Assembly (NCBI GenBank): GCA_024743195.1
Contig: JANSXE010000003.1
Span: 62,001 to 126,000 of the forward strand
Direction of reading: 5' to 3'
DNA: 64,000 nt
Origin: Alphaproteobacteria bacterium
Lineage (GTDB): Bacteria > Pseudomonadota > Alphaproteobacteria > UBA8366 > Aestuariispiraceae
The notes beneath the pieces were generated by a model. The model was not told the DNA's origin. It did no database searches and was given only the letters and a program-made list of their open reading frames with translations. Every line of letters begins with the position of its first letter. Positions within the stretch are counted from its first letter, which is position 1. The position numbers and the translations under genes were made by a program. Positions 48,225-57,338 of the stretch are shown in pieces.

Positions 48225-49490
48225 ATGGATTTCGGCTATTCCCCCAAGGTCGAGGAGCTGCGCGGCCGCGTGCAGCGCTTCATGGACGACTACATCGTGC
48301 CGGCCAACCCCGAATGGATTCGCGAGACGGAGAACGGCGTCTACCCGCCCGCCATCGTCGAGGCGCTGAAGGAGAAGGCGAAGGAGGAGGGCCTCTGGAA
48401 CCTGTTCCTGCCCGGTCTGAAGGACGACGAGCCCGGCACGCGGCTGACCAATCTGGAATACGCGCCGCTGGCCGAGATCATGGGCCGGATCTTCTGGGCG
48501 TCGGAGGTCTTCAACTGCAACGCGCCGGACACGGGCAATATGGAGCTCCTGCATCTGTTCGCTTCCGAGCAGCAGCATGAGGAGTATCTCAAGCCGCTGC
48601 TGAACGGCGAGTGCCGCTCCAGCTTCTCGATGACGGAGCCGGATGTCGCTTCGTCCGACGCCACCAACATCGAGACCACCATCCTGCGCGACGGCGACGA
48701 CTATGTGATCAACGGCCGCAAGTGGTTCATCACGGGCGCCGCCGATCCGCGCTGCAAGTTCACCATCGTGCTCGGCGTGTCCGATCCGGGTCCGGACGCC
48801 GACCCGCACAACAAACACTCCATGGTCATCGTGCCGATGAACGCGCCGGGCCTGACCGTGGTGCGCAACCCGGCGGTCATGCATCACGTGGCGCCGGAAG
48901 GGCACTGCGAGCTCAAGTTCGAGAATGTGCGCGTGCCCAAGGAGAACCTGCTGCATGAGGAGGGCAAGGGCTTCATGCTGGCGCAGGCGCGCCTGGGGCC
49001 GGGCCGCATCCATCACTGCATGCGCTCCATCGGCCAGTGCGAACTGGCCCTTGAGATGGCCTGCGAGCGGGCGCTGGAGCGCAAGGCCTTCGGCAAGCAT
49101 CTGGCCGATCACGGGCAGGTCGCGGAATGGATCGCGCTGTCGCGCATGGAGATCGATCAGGCCCGGCTGATGGTGCTGCAGGCCGCCTGGAAGATCGATC
49201 AATACGGCAACAAGGCGGCGCGCACCGACGTCTCGGCCATCAAAGTCGTCGTGCCCCGCCTTCAGACGACCGTGCTCGACCGGGCGATGCAGGTCTTCGG
49301 GGCCGCCGGCCTGACGCCGGACACGCCGCTCAGCTTCCTGTGGACCTGGGGCCGCGCGCTGCGCTTCATCGACGGGCCGGACGAGGTGCATATCCGCTCC
49401 GTCGCCCGGCGCGAATTGAAGGAGGCCAAGGAAAAGCGCGGCCGCACGCTGCCCTACATGACCACGCCAGACATGCTGCACGGGCGGTGA
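48225..49490 (+). CDS. acyl-CoA dehydrogenase, ACAD10/11-like
   Basis: A 421-residue flavin acyl-CoA dehydrogenase. SFSMTEPDVASSDATNIETT is the conserved substrate/FAD motif, HCMRSIGQCELALEMACERA is in the C-terminal helical domain, and IDGPDEVHIRSVARREL is the ACAD10/11-type active-site region in place of the YEGT motif. In the levulinate-type pathway such enzymes act on 4-phosphoacyl-CoA made by the neighbouring kinase. Its pairing with the APH-fold gene reproduces as two proteins what animal ACAD10/11 carry as one. Confidence 0.9.
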   Translation: MDFGYSPKVEELRGRVQRFMDDYIVPANPEWIRETENGVYPPAIVEALKEKAKEEGLWNLFLPGLKDDEPGTRLTNLEYAPLAEIMGRIFWASEVFNCNAPDTGNMELLHLFASEQQHEEYLKPLLNGECRSSFSMTEPDVASSDATNIETTILRDGDDYVINGRKWFITGAADPRCKFTIVLGVSDPGPDADPHNKHSMVIVPMNAPGLTVVRNPAVMHHVAPEGHCELKFENVRVPKENLLHEEGKGFMLAQARLGPGRIHHCMRSIGQCELALEMACERALERKAFGKHLADHGQVAEWIALSRMEIDQARLMVLQAAWKIDQYGNKAARTDVSAIKVVVPRLQTTVLDRAMQVFGAAGLTPDTPLSFLWTWGRALRFIDGPDEVHIRSVARRELKEAKEKRGRTLPYMTTPDMLHGR

Positions 49491-49500
49491 GGGCGCGGGC

Positions 49501-51090
49501 GTGACGGCGGCGGAGGACCCCCCGCGCATCCGGCGCGAGGCGCATTTCGGCGGGCGCGTCGTCGCCTGCTTCGCGGAGCGGGCGGCGACGGCCGACGCGA
49601 TGCTGCGCGCCGCCGCGGCGGAGAATCCGTCCGGCGATGCGGTGGTGGACGGCGCGCTGCGGCTCAGCCACGCGGAGCTGGACGCCGCCGCAACGCGCCT
49701 CGCCGCCGGCTTCGCCGCGCAGGGGTTGAAGCCGGGGGAGCGCCTGGCGCTGCTCGTCGGCAATGAGTGGCGCTTCGTGCTGACGCTGCTTGCGGCGATC
49801 CGGGCGGGGTTGATCGTGGTTCCGGTCAGCACCCGCTCGCAGGCGCCGGAGCTCGCCTACATTCTGGACGACTGCGGCGCGGCCGGCCTCGTCTATGGCG
49901 AGGCGTACGCCGGGATTCTGCCGACCCTCGACGCGGCGCCCGACCTGCGGGTCCGCCTCGCCGCGCAGGGCGAGGCCTTCGCGGCGCTGGCCGAGACCGA
50001 CCCCGCGGCCTTCGTTCCGCCGCCGCTGGAGGAGGAGGGGACGGCCGTCATCCTCTACACCTCCGGCACGACGGGCCAGCCGAAGGGGGCGATGCTGACC
50101 CATCTCAACATCGTCCATTCCTGCAAGCATTTCGAGACCGCCTTCGACCTGAGCGCGGCGGACCGCAGCCTGCTGGCCGTGCCGGCGACGCATGTGACGG
50201 GGCTCGTCGCGATCCTCTTCGCCGTCCTCTCCGTCGGGGGCGCGGCGCTGATCCTGCCGAAGTTCGAGGTGGAGGCCTTCCTCGATCTCGCCGCGCGCGA
50301 GCGGCTGACCTACACCGTCATGGTGCCGGCCATGTACAATCTCTGCCTGATCCGGGCGGAGCTTTCGGACTACGACCTCTCCGCCTGGCGGATCGGCGGC
50401 TTCGGCGGCGCGCCGATGCCGGAGGCGACGATCGCGGCCCTGGCCGGGAAGCTGCCCGGGCTGCATCTGTGCAACGCCTACGGCGCGACGGAGACGACCT
50501 CGCCGACGACCATCACGCCGCCGGACCGGTCCGAACGGCCGGACAGCGTGGGCCGCGTCGTCGCCTGCGGCGACGTGCGCATCATGGATTCCGACGGGCG
50601 CGAGGTTCCGCCGGGCGAGCCGGGCGAGGTCTGGATCGCCGGCCCTATGGTGGTTCCCGGCTATTGGAACAAGCCGGACAAGACGGCGGAGAGCTTCGTC
50701 GCCGGCTATTGGCGCTCGGGCGACGTCGGCTCGATGGACGCGGACGGCTGGCTCAGCGTCTTCGACCGGTTGAAGGACATGATCAACCGTGGCGGCTACA
50801 AGATCTATTCGGCGGAGGTGGAGAACGTGCTCTCCCACCATCCGGCCGTCGCCGAGGCCGCGGTGGTGCCCCAGGCCGATCCGGTGCTGGGGGAGCGGGT
50901 GCACGCCTTCGTCCACCCGAAGCCGGGCGCGGCCGCCGACGCGGCCGCGCTCAAGGCGTTCTGCGCCGAGCGGCTGTCCGACTACAAGGTCCCGGACGGG
51001 TTCACGCTGACCGACGAGCCGCTGCCGCGCAACGCCAACGGCAAGCTGCAGAAGCGCGCGCTGCGCGAGCGGGTCGCCCCGCATGGCTGA
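49501..51090 (+). CDS. AMP-dependent acyl-CoA synthetase (second)
   Basis: A 529-residue ANL-superfamily acyl-CoA ligase. The P-loop is ILYTSGTTGQPKGAM (about 184-198), the A5 motif is NAYGATETTSPT, the A8 region is SVFDRLKDMINRGGYKIYSA, and the A10 Lys is in RNANGKLQKRALRE. It differs clearly from the ligase at 33979, so two different acids or chain lengths may be handled. Start is GTG at 49501, 10 bases after the dehydrogenase stop. The stop lies 8 bases inside the PaaI-like gene. Confidence 0.92.
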   Translation: MTAAEDPPRIRREAHFGGRVVACFAERAATADAMLRAAAAENPSGDAVVDGALRLSHAELDAAATRLAAGFAAQGLKPGERLALLVGNEWRFVLTLLAAIRAGLIVVPVSTRSQAPELAYILDDCGAAGLVYGEAYAGILPTLDAAPDLRVRLAAQGEAFAALAETDPAAFVPPPLEEEGTAVILYTSGTTGQPKGAMLTHLNIVHSCKHFETAFDLSAADRSLLAVPATHVTGLVAILFAVLSVGGAALILPKFEVEAFLDLAARERLTYTVMVPAMYNLCLIRAELSDYDLSAWRIGGFGGAPMPEATIAALAGKLPGLHLCNAYGATETTSPTTITPPDRSERPDSVGRVVACGDVRIMDSDGREVPPGEPGEVWIAGPMVVPGYWNKPDKTAESFVAGYWRSGDVGSMDADGWLSVFDRLKDMINRGGYKIYSAEVENVLSHHPAVAEAAVVPQADPVLGERVHAFVHPKPGAAADAAALKAFCAERLSDYKVPDGFTLTDEPLPRNANGKLQKRALRERVAPHG

Positions 51091-51514
51091 GGCCGCGCTC
51101 GCCGGGTTGACGCCGGCCGTGGAGCAGCGCGTCGCCGGCGTGCTCGAGGTCCCGCTGCACCGCTTCCTCGGCTTCGAAGCGACGGCGATCGGCGCGGGGG
51201 CCGCCGCGGGCCGCTTTAGGGTGGGCGAGGCGGCGCGCAGCAATATCGGCATGTTGCATGGCGGCGTGCTCTACAGCCTGCTGGACGCGACCAGCTATCT
51301 GGCGCTGGCGTCGGATCTGGCGGCGGGGACCACCGCCTCGACCGTGGACGTCAGCTTCTCGATGCTGCGCCCGGTCGCGGCCGGGGCGACGGTGGAGATG
51401 ACGGCGCGGCTCGACCGGCTTGGCCGGAGCCTCGCCTTCCTGCAGGCGGAAGCCCGCGTCGAGGGAAAGCTCGTCGCCAAGGCGCAACTCACCAAGGCCG
51501 TCGTGACGCTCTGA
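51083..51514 (+). CDS. PaaI-type hotdog thioesterase
   Basis: A 143-residue hotdog-fold thioesterase of the PaaI family, which hydrolyses acyl- or aroyl-CoA, often to free CoA trapped in dead-end intermediates. GMLHGGVLYSLLDATSYLAL contains the conserved HGG and the catalytic acidic residue (Asp in LLDA), and VDVSFSMLRPVAAGATVEMT is the following strand pair. It overlaps the preceding ligase gene by 8 bases and is coupled to it. Confidence 0.88.
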   Translation: MAEAALAGLTPAVEQRVAGVLEVPLHRFLGFEATAIGAGAAAGRFRVGEAARSNIGMLHGGVLYSLLDATSYLALASDLAAGTTASTVDVSFSMLRPVAAGATVEMTARLDRLGRSLAFLQAEARVEGKLVAKAQLTKAVVTL

Positions 51515-51552
51515 CGCGGCGGTCGAGACAGTCGAGAAAGAGGAGACGCCCG

Positions 51553-52542
51553 ATGCGCGCGCTGCTGTGCAAGGATTATGGCGGAATCGACGCCCTGGTG
51601 CTGGAGGAGGCGGCGCCCCCCGCCCTCAAGCCCGGCGAGGTGCGCCTCAAGGTGCAGGCCTGCGGGGTGAATTTCCCCGACACGCTGATCGTCGAGGGCA
51701 AGTACCAGTTCAAGCCCGAGCCGCCCTTCAGCCCCGGCGGGGAGGTCGCCGGGATCGTGACCGAACTGGGCGAGGGGGTGGAGGAGGCTGGAGGCGTCGC
51801 CGTCGGCGACCCGGTCATCGCGGTGACCATCTGGGGCGGCTTCGCGGAGGAGATCGCGGTTCCCGCCGCCCAACTGCTGCCCTATCCGGCCGCGATGGAC
51901 CCGGCGGTCGCGGCCGGATTCGCCATGACCTACGGGACGGCCATGCATGCGCTGACCCAGCGCGCGCGGCTCGACGAGGGGGAGACGCTCCTCGTCCTGG
52001 GCGCGGCCGGCGGCGTCGGCCTCGCGGCGGTGGAGATCGGCAAACGCCTCGGCGCGCGCGTGATCGCGGCGGCCAGCACGCCGGAGAAGCTGGAGGTCGC
52101 CCGACGCGCCGGCGCGGACGATGGGATCGATTACAGCGCCCGGCCGCTCAAGGACGCGGTGAAGGACTTGACCGGCGGCCGCGGCGCCGATGTGGTCTTC
52201 GACCCCGTGGGCGGCGACCTGACCGAGCAGGCGCTGCGCGCCACCGGTTGGGGCGGCCGGCATCTGATCGTCGGCTTCGCAGCCGGCGCGATCCCGAAGA
52301 TCCCGGCCAATCTGACGCTGCTCAAGGGCTGTTCGGTGGTCGGCGTCTTCTGGGGCGATTTCGTGAAGCGCGAGCCGGCGGCCAATCGGGCGAATTTCGA
52401 CACCCTGTTCCGCTGGGTCGCGGAGGGTGCGCTGAAGCCGCTGGTGAGCGAGCGCTTCGCGCTCGCCGACGCGGGCCAAGCGCTGCACCGCCTCGCGGAC
52501 CGCAAGGCCGTCGGCAAGCTGGTGGTCGACCTGTCGCGGTGA
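51553..52542 (+). CDS. NAD(P)H:quinone oxidoreductase-like MDR protein
   Basis: A 329-residue zinc-free medium-chain dehydrogenase/reductase of the quinone oxidoreductase/enoyl reductase group. The N-terminal GroES-like domain contains CGVNFPDTLIVEGKY and PFSPGGEVAG; the nucleotide-binding motif is LVLGAAGGVGLAAVEIGK near residue 140. No zinc ligands are seen. Family members reduce quinones, enones or enoyl-CoAs. It is 38 bases after the thioesterase gene and may be the last gene of the catabolic island. Confidence 0.88.
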   Translation: MRALLCKDYGGIDALVLEEAAPPALKPGEVRLKVQACGVNFPDTLIVEGKYQFKPEPPFSPGGEVAGIVTELGEGVEEAGGVAVGDPVIAVTIWGGFAEEIAVPAAQLLPYPAAMDPAVAAGFAMTYGTAMHALTQRARLDEGETLLVLGAAGGVGLAAVEIGKRLGARVIAAASTPEKLEVARRAGADDGIDYSARPLKDAVKDLTGGRGADVVFDPVGGDLTEQALRATGWGGRHLIVGFAAGAIPKIPANLTLLKGCSVVGVFWGDFVKREPAANRANFDTLFRWVAEGALKPLVSERFALADAGQALHRLADRKAVGKLVVDLSR

Positions 52543-52559
52543 GGCGCGACGCCTGGCTA

Positions 52560-52588
52560 TTGATCGCCGGGCGCGGGCTCGCTAACTG
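52560..52588 (+). promoter_or_regulatory. candidate promoter of tRNA-Pro
   Basis: TTGATC (52560-52565) and TAACTG (52583-52588) are 17 bases apart and fit a sigma-70-type promoter, with a GC-rich discriminator after the -10 element as is common for stable RNA genes. The tRNA begins 40 bases later. No other -35/-10 pair this good lies between 52543 and the tRNA. Confidence 0.45.
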
Positions 52589-52628
52589 TGAGCGTCGGCC
52601 CGGCGGGAAATCGCAGCGGGCCGCCGGT

Positions 52629-52705
52629 CGGGGCGTAGCGCAGCCTGGTAGCGCATCTGCTTTGGGAGCAGAGGGTCGTTGGTTCAAATCCAGCCGCCCC
52701 GACCA
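52629..52705 (+). tRNA. tRNA-Pro (anticodon TGG)
   Basis: A 77-nt gene with all arms readable. Acceptor CGGGGCG pairs with CGCCCCG; the D arm is GCGC...GCGC; the anticodon stem TCTGC/GCAGA encloses the loop TTTGGGA, giving anticodon TGG (reads CCA and other CCN codons). The T arm is GTTGG-TTCAAAT-CCAGC. The ACCA end is encoded in the DNA. No other tRNA is nearby. Confidence 0.96.
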
Positions 52706-52861
52706 TTTCTCCTGTCCAACGGCGCCGTGCTCGCATTGAGCGCGTGGACCTGCGATCGCGCTGCGCGTGCGCGCGGCGTGCGACGGCCGGGCGCGCTGGG
52801 CTCGGCGTTGGCTTGCCGACGGCGTCTTTCGGGGGGCGGATCGGTGAGGGGAGGCTCCGCC

Positions 52862-53104
52862 TCAGCCCACATCCGCGCCGTTGGCGAGGCGGCGTTCGGC
52901 GCGCCAGGCTTCGCGGCCGACCCAGAGGGCGGCGAGCAGGGCCGGGACGCCGGCGGCGGCGAAGGCGAGCTGCTTGGCCTCGGCGCTGAGGCCGAGTTGG
53001 TGGGCCACCGCCCAGTCCAGCACGCCGATCAGGCCGAAGACGTCGGCGCCGACCAGAAGGGCGGCGGCGAGCGCGGTGAGGCCGGAGGTGAGCTTGTTCG
53101 TCAT
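52862..53104 (-). CDS. small two-helix membrane protein
   Basis: An 80-residue protein I do not recognise. Two hydrophobic helices are visible (GLTALAAALLVGADVFGLIG and QLAFAAAGVPALLAALWVG), the second followed by a basic/Glu-rich end (REAWRAERRLAN). A short membrane protein is likely. It lies after the dehydrogenase at 53194 on the same strand, 89 bases downstream. Bases 52706-52861, between the tRNA and this gene, hold no gene I can support. Confidence 0.6.
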   Translation of the reverse strand: MTNKLTSGLTALAAALLVGADVFGLIGVLDWAVAHQLGLSAEAKQLAFAAAGVPALLAALWVGREAWRAERRLANGADVG

Positions 53105-53193
53105 CGCATGCGATCCATCGAAATGAGCGGTCGACAGCGCGCATCATCCTCCCGCCGCCGGCTTCCGTCCAGCCCGGATTTCCAATCCGACGC

Positions 53194-55611
53194 TCACGCC
53201 TTGAGGCGCGCGTTCTCCGGGTCGTAGGCCGGTTCGGCCCGCACCGCGGCGCGCCGGCGCTCGCCCAGGATCCAGATGTCGAATTCCGCGCCCGGCGCGG
53301 CGTAAGCGGGCTCGACATAGGCGAAGGCGAGGCTCTTGCCCGCGCGATGGCCGAAGCCGCCGGAGGTGGCGATGCCGATGGGCTTCTCGCCGTCCAGCAC
53401 GGCCTCGCCGCCGGCGACGTCTGCGTCGTCGGCTTCCACCTCGCAATAGACGAGCTGTTGGGCGACGCCCTGCTGCTTGCGGGCCAGCGTCGCTTGCTTG
53501 CCGACGAAGTCCGGCTTGTCCCAACCGACGAAGCGCTCCATCGCCGCCTCGACCAGGGTGATCTCGTTGGTCAGCTCCGCCCCGTAGCCGCGATAGGCTT
53601 TTTCCAATCGCATCGAATTGACGGCGTAGGTCCCGACGGGCTTCAGGCCGTGCGGCGCGCCGGCCTGGACCAGCGCGGCGTGGAGTTCCGGCAGACGCTC
53701 CATCGGGCAGTGCAGCTCCCAGCCCAACTCGCCCACATAGTTGACCCGCAACGCGCGCACCGGGACGCCGGCGACGGCGATCTCCCGCGCCGACAGCCAG
53801 GGGAAGGCGGCGTTGGAGAGGTCCTGCTCCGTCAGCCCCTGCAGGATCTCGCGCGCCTTCGGGCCGATCAGCACCAGATTGCCCCAGGCGTCGCTGACAT
53901 TGGCGATCTCGACGCGCGCGCCCTCGCGGACCGACTGGAGCAGCCGGTCGAGGTCGCGCAGTTCCGCCGCCGCGCCGGACAGCAGATAATAGCGGTCGGC
54001 GGCGAGCCGGGTCACCGTGACCTCGCCTTCGATCACGCCGTTCTCGTTCAACAGATGGGCGAGCCCGATGCGCCCGTCCTTGGAGGGCAGGCGGTTCGCC
54101 AGCGCCCGGTCGAGGAAGGGGCCTGCGTCCGCGCCCGTCACTTCGAACTTGGCGAAGCTCGAGAGCTCGATCAGGCCCGCCGCCTCCATCGCGGCCTTGC
54201 ATTCGGCGGCGACGATGTCGAAGGCGTCGTTACGGCGGTAGCTCGGCGTCTCGGCCGGGCCGAAATACTTCGCGCGCTCCCAGCCGGCGGCGGCGGTGAA
54301 CTGCGCGTCGGCCGCCGCCAGCGCATCATGCAACGGCGTCTTGCGCGCGCCGCGCCCGGCCGGCCGCTCCTCGCCGCGCACATGCAGCGCGTACATGTGC
54401 TGGTAGCCCTCGATCGAGCGGGCGACCGTATGCTCCCGGTCCGCCCAGGCGCCGAAGCGCCGCGGGTCGAGGCCGGTCATGTTGATCTCCGCCTGACCGT
54501 GCACCATCCACTGGGCCAGATACTTGCCGATGCCGCCGCCCTGGGCGATGCCGATCGAAGAGCCGCAGCACTGCCAGAAGTTTCGCAGGCCCGGCGCTGG
54601 GCCGACCAGCGGGTTGTCGTCCGGCGTGTGCGGGATCGCCCCGTTGACGATGCGCCGCACGCCCTTGTCCGCGAACAGCGGCAGCCGCTCCATCACGCGC
54701 GCGACCCAGGGGTCGGCGATGCGGTCGAGCTCGTCGGTGAAGAGCTCGTTCTCCGACTGCCATTCGGGGTCGTTGTCGCTGTCGGGCCAGGCCAGCTGCG
54801 CGTCCGCCGTCTCGTAGATGCCGATCAGCCCCGCCTTCTGCTCCTGCCGGTAATAGGCGTTGGGGTAGGGGTCGCGCATCACCACCATTTCCTCGTCCCG
54901 CGCCTGGAATTCGGGGATCGGGTCGGTGACGATGTAGTGATGCGTCATGTTGGCGATCGGCGTCGGCGCGCCGGCCATCTGCGAGACGCGGCGCGCATAG
55001 CAGCCGGCGGCGTTCACCACATGCTCGGCCCGCACGTCGCCCTCGGTGGTGCGCACCAGCCAGTCGTCTCCTGCGCGCTCGATCCCCGTCACCAGGGTGC
55101 GCAGCTGGATCTTGGCGCCCAGGTCGCGCGCGCCCTTCGCCATGGCGTTGGTCGCGCCGGACGGGTCGACATGGCCGTCGTCCAGCGTCCAGACCCCGGC
55201 CAGCACGCCGGTGGTGTCGACGAAGGGATTGATGCGCTTGATCTCGTCGGGCCCGACGACCTGCATGCGAAAGCCGATCAGCTTGGCGACGCCCTCCACA
55301 TGGCGGAAGTAATCCAGCTCATCCTGGGTGGTCGCGAAGCGGATCCCGCCGCAGCCGTGCCAGCTCACATACTGGCCGGTGATCTCCTCCAGCTTCGGGT
55401 AGAGCGTGTTGCTGTGATGATGGATCTTCGCCATCGAGAAATCGGCGATGAAGCTCGGACACTGCCCGGCCGCGTGCCAAGTGGAGCCGGAGGTGAGCTC
55501 GCCCTTCTCGATCAGCAGGCAGTCCGACCACCCCTCCAACGCCAGATGATAGAGCAACCCGCAGCCGAGAATGCCCCCGCCGACGATCACAACACGCGCC
55601 TGATCCTGCAT
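53194..55611 (-). CDS. dimethylglycine/sarcosine dehydrogenase-like flavoprotein
   Basis: An 805-residue protein with an N-terminal DAO-type FAD domain (VVIVGGGILGCGLLYHLALE, then SGSTWHAAGQCPSF with the His that carries FAD covalently in dimethylglycine and sarcosine dehydrogenases) and a C-terminal GcvT-like aminomethyl/folate domain (from about 430). This architecture oxidatively demethylates N-methylated glycines and passes the C1 unit to tetrahydrofolate. The ATG at 55611 gives the standard N-terminus. It begins 52 bases after the MttB-family gene on the same strand, so the two probably act on a shared methylated amine. Substrate not proven. Confidence 0.9.
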   Translation of the reverse strand: MQDQARVVIVGGGILGCGLLYHLALEGWSDCLLIEKGELTSGSTWHAAGQCPSFIADFSMAKIHHHSNTLYPKLEEITGQYVSWHGCGGIRFATTQDELDYFRHVEGVAKLIGFRMQVVGPDEIKRINPFVDTTGVLAGVWTLDDGHVDPSGATNAMAKGARDLGAKIQLRTLVTGIERAGDDWLVRTTEGDVRAEHVVNAAGCYARRVSQMAGAPTPIANMTHHYIVTDPIPEFQARDEEMVVMRDPYPNAYYRQEQKAGLIGIYETADAQLAWPDSDNDPEWQSENELFTDELDRIADPWVARVMERLPLFADKGVRRIVNGAIPHTPDDNPLVGPAPGLRNFWQCCGSSIGIAQGGGIGKYLAQWMVHGQAEINMTGLDPRRFGAWADREHTVARSIEGYQHMYALHVRGEERPAGRGARKTPLHDALAAADAQFTAAAGWERAKYFGPAETPSYRRNDAFDIVAAECKAAMEAAGLIELSSFAKFEVTGADAGPFLDRALANRLPSKDGRIGLAHLLNENGVIEGEVTVTRLAADRYYLLSGAAAELRDLDRLLQSVREGARVEIANVSDAWGNLVLIGPKAREILQGLTEQDLSNAAFPWLSAREIAVAGVPVRALRVNYVGELGWELHCPMERLPELHAALVQAGAPHGLKPVGTYAVNSMRLEKAYRGYGAELTNEITLVEAAMERFVGWDKPDFVGKQATLARKQQGVAQQLVYCEVEADDADVAGGEAVLDGEKPIGIATSGGFGHRAGKSLAFAYVEPAYAAPGAEFDIWILGERRRAAVRAEPAYDPENARLKA

Positions 55612-55663
55612 CCGTCCACCCCTCAACCCGTCAACCGTTTCCTCGTACGCCGACCGCGTCTCC

Positions 55664-57280
55664 TCACCCGCCGGCCCGCGTCGCCGCCTCCGGCAGGCGG
55701 ACCGGAAAGTCGCGTCGGATCTCCGCGTCGACCGCCGGCTCGATATGCGTCGGATAATAGCCGCCCAAAATCTCCGCCGTCTTGCGCCGCGCGCGGGTGA
55801 GCGCGTCGGTCGAGCCCTGCTCGACCCATTCCTTCGGGCTCGTCCGGTCGCCGATCAGGGGATAGACGTAATCCTTCTGCATCCGCGCCAGCGTCTGCGC
55901 ATGGCCCAGATAATGGCCCGGCCCGTTGAGGCAGACGTCGCGGATGGTCTCCACCGAGAGCGAATCCGCATCGCACTCGATCCCCCGGATGGTGCGGTTG
56001 ACCGCGCCGAGCGCGTCGTTGTCGAGCACCAGGCTCTCCAGCGAGAAGCCCAACAGGCTGGCGTGCATGCCCGCCGCCTCATAGACGAGGTTGGCCCCGG
56101 AATGGCCGACCAGCGCGTAGTTCAGCCCCTTTTCCGCGCCGGCCTGCGCGTCCGGCAGCTTGCTGTCGCTCATGCCCGCGCAGACGCCGCCTGTCAGGCC
56201 GTAGAACTGGGCCATCTGGGCGCAGGCGGACATCAGCAGCGCCTGCTCGCCGCTGCCGCCGGACATGGCGCCGGTGCGCAGGTCGGACACGAAAGGCCAG
56301 GTCCCGAAGATCGCCGGGTGGCCGGGCTTCAGGGCGTTGACGTAGGCGAGGCCCGCCAGCACCTCCGCCGTCTCCTGCACCACCGCGCCGGCGAGTGCGG
56401 CCGGGCTGGTCGCGCCCGCTTGGCCGGCGGCCAACAGCAGGACCGGCATGCCGCCCGCGACCGCCGCCTCCAGGCAGCGGCAGGCGTCCTCCGCGAACTT
56501 CATTGGCGGCACCACGAAGCAGTTCGACATGCTGACGAACGGGCGCGCGCGCCAAGCCTCCTCGCCGCCGGCGATGCGGTGCAGCATGGCGAGCGACTCC
56601 TCGACATGCTCCGGCAGCACCCAGCTCGACCCGACATGCTTGGTCGTGCCCGAAACCGCGGCGTAGCAGGTGTTGAAGTCCATCTCGCGCGGGTCCGGCA
56701 GGTCGCGGCAGACCAGCGGGCGTTGGAAGAAGTGGATGTGGTCCAGCCGGTCGACCAGCCGGGCGGCGTCGTAGAGGTCGCGCACCTCGGAGTTGCGGTA
56801 GACGCCGGTTTCCGGATCGACCACGTGCACGGCCGCGCCGGCGGTGCCGAAATAGACCCGGCCGTCATGGGGCTGCATGTCGCGCTCCGGCGCCTGGCCG
56901 TGGAGCGTGAAGCCGCGCGCCGCGACGGCCAGCGTCTCCTCGATCAGGGCGCGCGGGAAACGCAGGCGCCCGTCATCGCCCATCACGCCGCCCTTGGCGG
57001 TGACGGCTGCGACGCAACTCGGGATCGGATCGGCAAGGCCGATCGTCTCCAAGACCTCCAACACGGCCTCGTTAATCGCTTCGATCTGGGGCGGGTCCAG
57101 CGCCCTGTAGCGTCCGCCGACGAGACCCGGGCGGACCGGCCGATCGTCGACCGCCGGCTCCGCCGCCCGGAGCGCCTGACGGGCCGCCCGTCCGCCGCGC
57201 CGGCCGGAGATCGCGGCCTCGCGTGAGCCGCTGGCCGCATCGCGCGCCGCCTCGGCCCGCGCCGTCAGACTTTCGACCAT
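55664..57280 (-). CDS. MttB-family (trimethylamine methyltransferase-like) protein, no pyrrolysine
   Basis: A 538-residue COG5598-type methyltransferase with a variable, basic N-terminus (about 1-50). The family pattern is visible in LETIGLADPIPSCVAAVTAK, RVYFGTAGAAVHVVDPETG and a C-terminal GPGHYLGHAQTLARMQKDYV followed by YPLIGDRTSPKEWVEQG. The reading frame has no internal UAG, so it is not the pyrrolysine enzyme; non-pyrrolysine members include the glycine betaine methyltransferase MtgB. No corrinoid protein is encoded in this window. First gene of an operon with the folate-linked demethylase, divergent from a LysR gene. Confidence 0.88.
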   Translation of the reverse strand: MVESLTARAEAARDAASGSREAAISGRRGGRAARQALRAAEPAVDDRPVRPGLVGGRYRALDPPQIEAINEAVLEVLETIGLADPIPSCVAAVTAKGGVMGDDGRLRFPRALIEETLAVAARGFTLHGQAPERDMQPHDGRVYFGTAGAAVHVVDPETGVYRNSEVRDLYDAARLVDRLDHIHFFQRPLVCRDLPDPREMDFNTCYAAVSGTTKHVGSSWVLPEHVEESLAMLHRIAGGEEAWRARPFVSMSNCFVVPPMKFAEDACRCLEAAVAGGMPVLLLAAGQAGATSPAALAGAVVQETAEVLAGLAYVNALKPGHPAIFGTWPFVSDLRTGAMSGGSGEQALLMSACAQMAQFYGLTGGVCAGMSDSKLPDAQAGAEKGLNYALVGHSGANLVYEAAGMHASLLGFSLESLVLDNDALGAVNRTIRGIECDADSLSVETIRDVCLNGPGHYLGHAQTLARMQKDYVYPLIGDRTSPKEWVEQGSTDALTRARRKTAEILGGYYPTHIEPAVDAEIRRDFPVRLPEAATRAGG

Positions 57281-57338
57281 GTGCGCCGCTCCTCGATCCC
57301 AGCAGACGACCCGTCCGACGTCGATGATGGGCGCGAAT

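Noticed and set aside
53347-55800. Open frame of about 800 codons on the plus strand opposite the dimethylglycine-dehydrogenase-like gene
   Set aside because: Composition is Arg/Val/Ala/His-rich low complexity typical of shadow frames; the minus strand has clear FAD and GcvT domains.
55664-57280. Pyrrolysine-containing trimethylamine methyltransferase
   Set aside because: The frame is read through without any in-frame UAG, so pyrrolysine is not encoded.
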